From DATBDE01 sp036270095 (GTDB taxonomy: Bacteria; Actinomycetota; Thermoleophilia; Solirubrobacterales; Solirubrobacteraceae), in NCBI GenBank assembly GCA_036270095.1, contig DATBDE010000094.1, positions 1-7,886 of the forward strand: a DNA stretch of 7,886 nt. The letters are read 5' to 3'. The notes beneath the pieces are model-generated. The model ran no database searches. It had not been told where the DNA came from and saw only the letters and a list, made by a program, of their open reading frames with translations. This document shows positions 5,480 through 7,886 of this stretch, piece after piece (within the stretch, counting starts at the first letter, position 1; the number at the start of each line of letters is the position of its first letter). A program made the translations under genes and the position numbers.

Positions 5480-6864
5480 GGGCGGTCGCCACCTCGCAGC
5501 CCACGGCCACCGACGCCGGCATGCGGGCGCTGGAGGCCGGCGGCAACGCCGCCGACGCCGCGCTGGCCGCGGCCGCCGCGCTGTGCGTGACCGAGCCGAT
5601 GATGACCGGCCCCGGCGGCGACGCGTTCGCCATCGTGTGGACGCCGGACGGGCGCGCCGAGGGCCTGGACGCCTCCGGCCCCGCCCCGGCCGGCGCGCCG
5701 GCCGACGCGGCGCTCGCGATCGACGGCCCGACCGCGGTCACCGTGCCCGGCGCGGTCGCCGGCTGGGCAGCGCTGGCCGAGCGCCACGGCCGCCTCGGCC
5801 TGGACCGCGCGCTCCGCGACGCCATCGACCTGGCCGACGACGGCTTCGAGGTGCAGCCCCGCTGCGCGAGCTACTGGCAGCAGGCCCCGAAGCTCCCCGA
5901 CGGCTACGCGCCCGCGCCACAGACCGGCGACTGGGTGCGCCTGCCCGCGCTCGGGGAGAGCCTGCGCGCCGTCGCCGAGCAGGGCCCGGACGCGTTCTAC
6001 CGCGGCCCGATCGCGCGGGCGATCGCCGCCGCCTCGTGGCTCGAGGAGGACGACCTCGCCGGCTACGCGCCGCGCTGGGTCGAGCCCCTGCGCGGCACCT
6101 ACCGCAACGTCGCGGTCCTCGAGCTGCCGCCGCCGACCCAGGGGATCGCCGCGCTGGAGGGGCTTGCGCTGCTCGAGGGCTTCGAGCCCACACTGCCCGC
6201 CCAGGTCGCGTGCGTGCGGCTGGCGCTGGCGGACGCGTTCGAGCGCGTGCGCGACGGGGCCGAGGTGCGCGACCTGCTCGACCCCGCCTTCCTCGAGCGG
6301 CGCCGCGACGCGGTGACGCCCGTACTCACCGAGCCTCAGGGCAGCACCGTCTACCTGTGCGCGCTGGACGACGACGGCACGGCGGTCTCGTACATCCAGA
6401 GCCTGTTCGAGGGCTTCGGCGCCGGTCTGGAGGCGCCCGGCACCGGCGTCGTCCTGCACAACCGCGGCGCCGGCTTCGCGGTCGGCGGCAAGGTCGAGCC
6501 CGGTCGGCGCCCGTACCACACGATCATCACCGGGCTGCTCCTGACCGCCGAGGGCGCGCTGCTCGGCCCGTTCGGCGTCATGGGCGGGTTCTTCCAGGCT
6601 CAGGGCCACCTGCAGCTGGTCAGCGCCCTGGTCGACGACGGCCTCGACCCGCAGGCCGCGCTGGAGCGCCCGCGCTTCCGCGTGGACGGCGACCAGGTCG
6701 CGCTCGAGCCCGCGCTGGCCGAGCGGGCGGCCGAGCTGCCCGGGGCCTACGTCGACACCGACGTGCGCCGCTTCGGCGGCGGCCAGGCGATCGTCGTGGA
6801 CGCCGACGGATCGGTCAGCGCGGGCTCGGACCCGCGCAAGGACGGCTACGCCGCCGTGGCCTGA
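5476..6864 (+). CDS. Gamma-glutamyltransferase-family Ntn hydrolase
   Basis: Members of this family are made as one chain that self-cleaves before a Thr, which then acts as N-terminal nucleophile on gamma-glutamyl substrates such as glutathione. The 462-aa product opens AVATSQPTATDAG, then EAGGNAADAALAAAAAL and EPMMTGPGGDAFAIVW, all typical of the large subunit. GSTVYLCALDDDGTAVS places the predicted nucleophile at Thr291, followed by QSLFEGFGAGLEAPGTGVVLHNRGAGF, RRPYHTIITGLL and MGGFFQAQGHLQLVSALVDDG in the small subunit. It resembles the YwrD-like branch more than E. coli Ggt. There is no signal peptide: the conserved domain begins at residue 3, so a cytoplasmic location is inferred. The chain is shorter than the usual 520-580 aa. 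GTG 5476 overlaps the ATPase stop as GTGA, implying coupling. The natural substrate could be a gamma-glutamyl compound other than glutathione. Confidence 0.88.
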   Translation: MRAVATSQPTATDAGMRALEAGGNAADAALAAAAALCVTEPMMTGPGGDAFAIVWTPDGRAEGLDASGPAPAGAPADAALAIDGPTAVTVPGAVAGWAALAERHGRLGLDRALRDAIDLADDGFEVQPRCASYWQQAPKLPDGYAPAPQTGDWVRLPALGESLRAVAEQGPDAFYRGPIARAIAAASWLEEDDLAGYAPRWVEPLRGTYRNVAVLELPPPTQGIAALEGLALLEGFEPTLPAQVACVRLALADAFERVRDGAEVRDLLDPAFLERRRDAVTPVLTEPQGSTVYLCALDDDGTAVSYIQSLFEGFGAGLEAPGTGVVLHNRGAGFAVGGKVEPGRRPYHTIITGLLLTAEGALLGPFGVMGGFFQAQGHLQLVSALVDDGLDPQAALERPRFRVDGDQVALEPALAERAAELPGAYVDTDVRRFGGGQAIVVDADGSVSAGSDPRKDGYAAVA

Positions 6865-7826
6865 CGCATCTCCGCCAGCCCGGTGGCCTGGTCCTTGACC
6901 GGCTGGTAGCCGAGGTCGGACCGGGCGCGGGAGATGTCGATCGTGCACTCCATGCCCGACGCCCACACGGCGAAGCGGGTCAGCGGCGGGTGGCCTGGGC
7001 GCTTGAGCCGTCGCCACGCGCCCTCGGACGCCGCGGCCAGGGCCTTGGCGACCCCGAGCGGGATCGTCTTGTCCGGGGTGCGCACGCCCTGGGTGGCGAT
7101 CATCGTGCTCACGAAGTCCTTGAACACCACCGGGTCGCCGTCGGTGACGAAGTAGACGCTGCCCGCAGGCGCCTTGGTCGCGCCCAGCCACAGCCCCTCG
7201 ACGGTGTTGTCGACGTGGGTGATGGCGGACAGGTGGGTGCCGCCGCCGATCCAGCGGAACTGGCCCGAGTCGACGAGCTCGACCAAGAGCGGCAGCAGCG
7301 TGGCGTCGCCCTTGCCCCACACGAACCGGGGCCGGATGGCCACGGTCTCGAGGCCGTTGTCGTTGGCGGCGCGCACGGCCAGCTCGGCCCTGGCCTTGGT
7401 GGCCGGGTAGAGCGCGGGCGAGTCGGGCCGCAGGGGCGTGTCCTCGTTGACGTCGACCAGCGCCTGCCCGGCCATCAGCGCCGCCTCGGTGCTCACGTGT
7501 ACGACCCGGCGCGCGCCGGCGTCGCGGGCGGCCGCGAGCACGTTCTCGGTGCCGTGGACGTTGATGCGCTCGAACTCCTCGGGCTCGCCCCAGTCGTCGG
7601 CCTTGGCCGCGGCGTGGAAGACGGCCTCGACCCCGTCGGCGCCCTCGCGCAGGGCAGGCAAATCGTCCAGGTCGCCGGTCACCGGCTCGGCGCCGCGGTC
7701 GCGCACGGTCGCGGACGCGCCCTCTGAGCGCGCGAGCGCGCGCACAGCCCAGCCCTCGGCGCGGAGCCGCGCGATCAGGCGGCCGCCGATGAAGCCCGAC
7801 CCCCCGGTGACGAATGCGGTGGGCAT
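6846..7826 (-). CDS. NAD(P)-dependent epimerase/dehydratase (extended SDR, 3-beta-HSD-like)
   Basis: This 326-aa extended short-chain dehydrogenase/reductase has TGGSGFIGG (7-15) as the NAD(P)-binding glycine motif and GDLDDLPAL (51-59) binding the adenine side. FHAAAKADDWG (70-80) is the post-beta4 segment. The catalytic triad is Ser112 in VHVSTEAAL with Tyr140 and Lys144 in YPATK. IRPRFVWGKGD and AITHVDNTVEG (201-211) fit the 3-beta-hydroxysteroid dehydrogenase/isomerase-like group, also close to OleD-type reductases. Substrate cannot be read from the sequence; sterol-like, keto-acid and sugar substrates are all known in relatives. Start ATG 7826 gives MPTAFVTGGSGF; no clear Shine-Dalgarno precedes it. 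The upstream gene ends only 9 bases away, so the two are likely one operon. The last codons (MRQATAA, TAG 6848-6846) overlap the convergent transferase gene by 19 bp. Confidence 0.88.
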   Translation of the reverse strand: MPTAFVTGGSGFIGGRLIARLRAEGWAVRALARSEGASATVRDRGAEPVTGDLDDLPALREGADGVEAVFHAAAKADDWGEPEEFERINVHGTENVLAAARDAGARRVVHVSTEAALMAGQALVDVNEDTPLRPDSPALYPATKARAELAVRAANDNGLETVAIRPRFVWGKGDATLLPLLVELVDSGQFRWIGGGTHLSAITHVDNTVEGLWLGATKAPAGSVYFVTDGDPVVFKDFVSTMIATQGVRTPDKTIPLGVAKALAAASEGAWRRLKRPGHPPLTRFAVWASGMECTIDISRARSDLGYQPVKDQATGLAEMRQATAA

Positions 7827-7835
7827 GCCGCGAAG

Positions 7836-7886
7836 CTACTCGATCCCCAGCCGGTCCAGCAGGGCGTCGTCGGCGCGCCAGCGGCG
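7836..7886 (-). CDS. C-terminal 16 codons of an upstream gene, product unknown
   Basis: A minus-strand frame open from the right edge ends at TAG 7838-7836. It reads RRWRADDALLDRLGIE with every sense codon ending in G or C, the same bias as the neighbouring genes. It ends 9 bases before the SDR start, the spacing of an operon partner. Too little is present to name a family. Confidence 0.55.
   Translation of the reverse strand, partial: RRWRADDALLDRLGIE

Noticed and set aside
5212..7320. A 702-codon minus-strand open frame antisense to the transferase
   Set aside because: It has no family motifs, is rich in Arg/Gly/Ala from GC-rich antisense, and lies over two genes with clear motifs on their own frames.
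5583..7727. A 714-codon plus-strand open frame
   Set aside because: It is an out-of-frame shadow of the transferase and the reverse strand of the SDR, with low-complexity Arg/Pro/Gly content and no recognisable domain.

Overview
The window is very GC-rich, with third codon positions almost all G or C, and all genes are tightly packed. It reads as a piece of an actinobacterial chromosome. The gene families point the same way: a Get3/ArsA-like ATPase, an actinobacterial-type phytoene synthase with a YMDGSA motif, an SCP-X-like thiolase and an AbiEi/DUF559 protein. A Thermoleophilia/Solirubrobacterales-like source is my best guess, but this is inference and not proven here. I see no rRNA, tRNA, CRISPR, insertion sequence or phage gene.

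Layout, left to right. (1) On the minus strand, an SCP-X-type thiolase (422-1419) is followed by hisIE (1-425, running off the left edge). The two share a GTGA stop/start overlap, but the thiolase is broken: about 65-70 codons holding the GHP catalytic loop are missing, and the conserved C-terminus continues in another frame. (2) A 38-codon ORF (1479-1595, plus) diverges from the thiolase and meets a minus-strand AbiEi/DUF559-like gene (1592-2517) tail to tail, sharing a CTAG. That gene is split by what looks like one missing base near 2142. (3) A minus-strand pair, phytoene synthase-like (3673-4518) then FAD-dependent geranylgeranyl-reductase-like oxidoreductase (2504-3676), is joined by an ATGA overlap and probably makes or modifies an isoprenoid. 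(4) On the plus strand, a single Get3/ArsA-like ATPase (4538-5479) is joined by GTGA to a cytoplasmic-looking gamma-glutamyltransferase-family gene (5476-6864). (5) On the minus strand, an extended SDR (6846-7826) converges on the transferase gene with a 19-bp overlap, and the last 16 codons of another gene lie upstream of it (7836-7886).

No previously undescribed defence or mobile system is visible. The most useful observations are the two disrupted genes, which are either real pseudogenes or consensus/assembly errors; the well-supported small ORF; the coupling of a lone Get3/ArsA-like ATPase to a gamma-glutamyltransferase; and the 19-bp gap between divergent start codons at 4519-4537. The high GC creates many long spurious reading frames (for example 702 codons antisense to the transferase), which I discarded.
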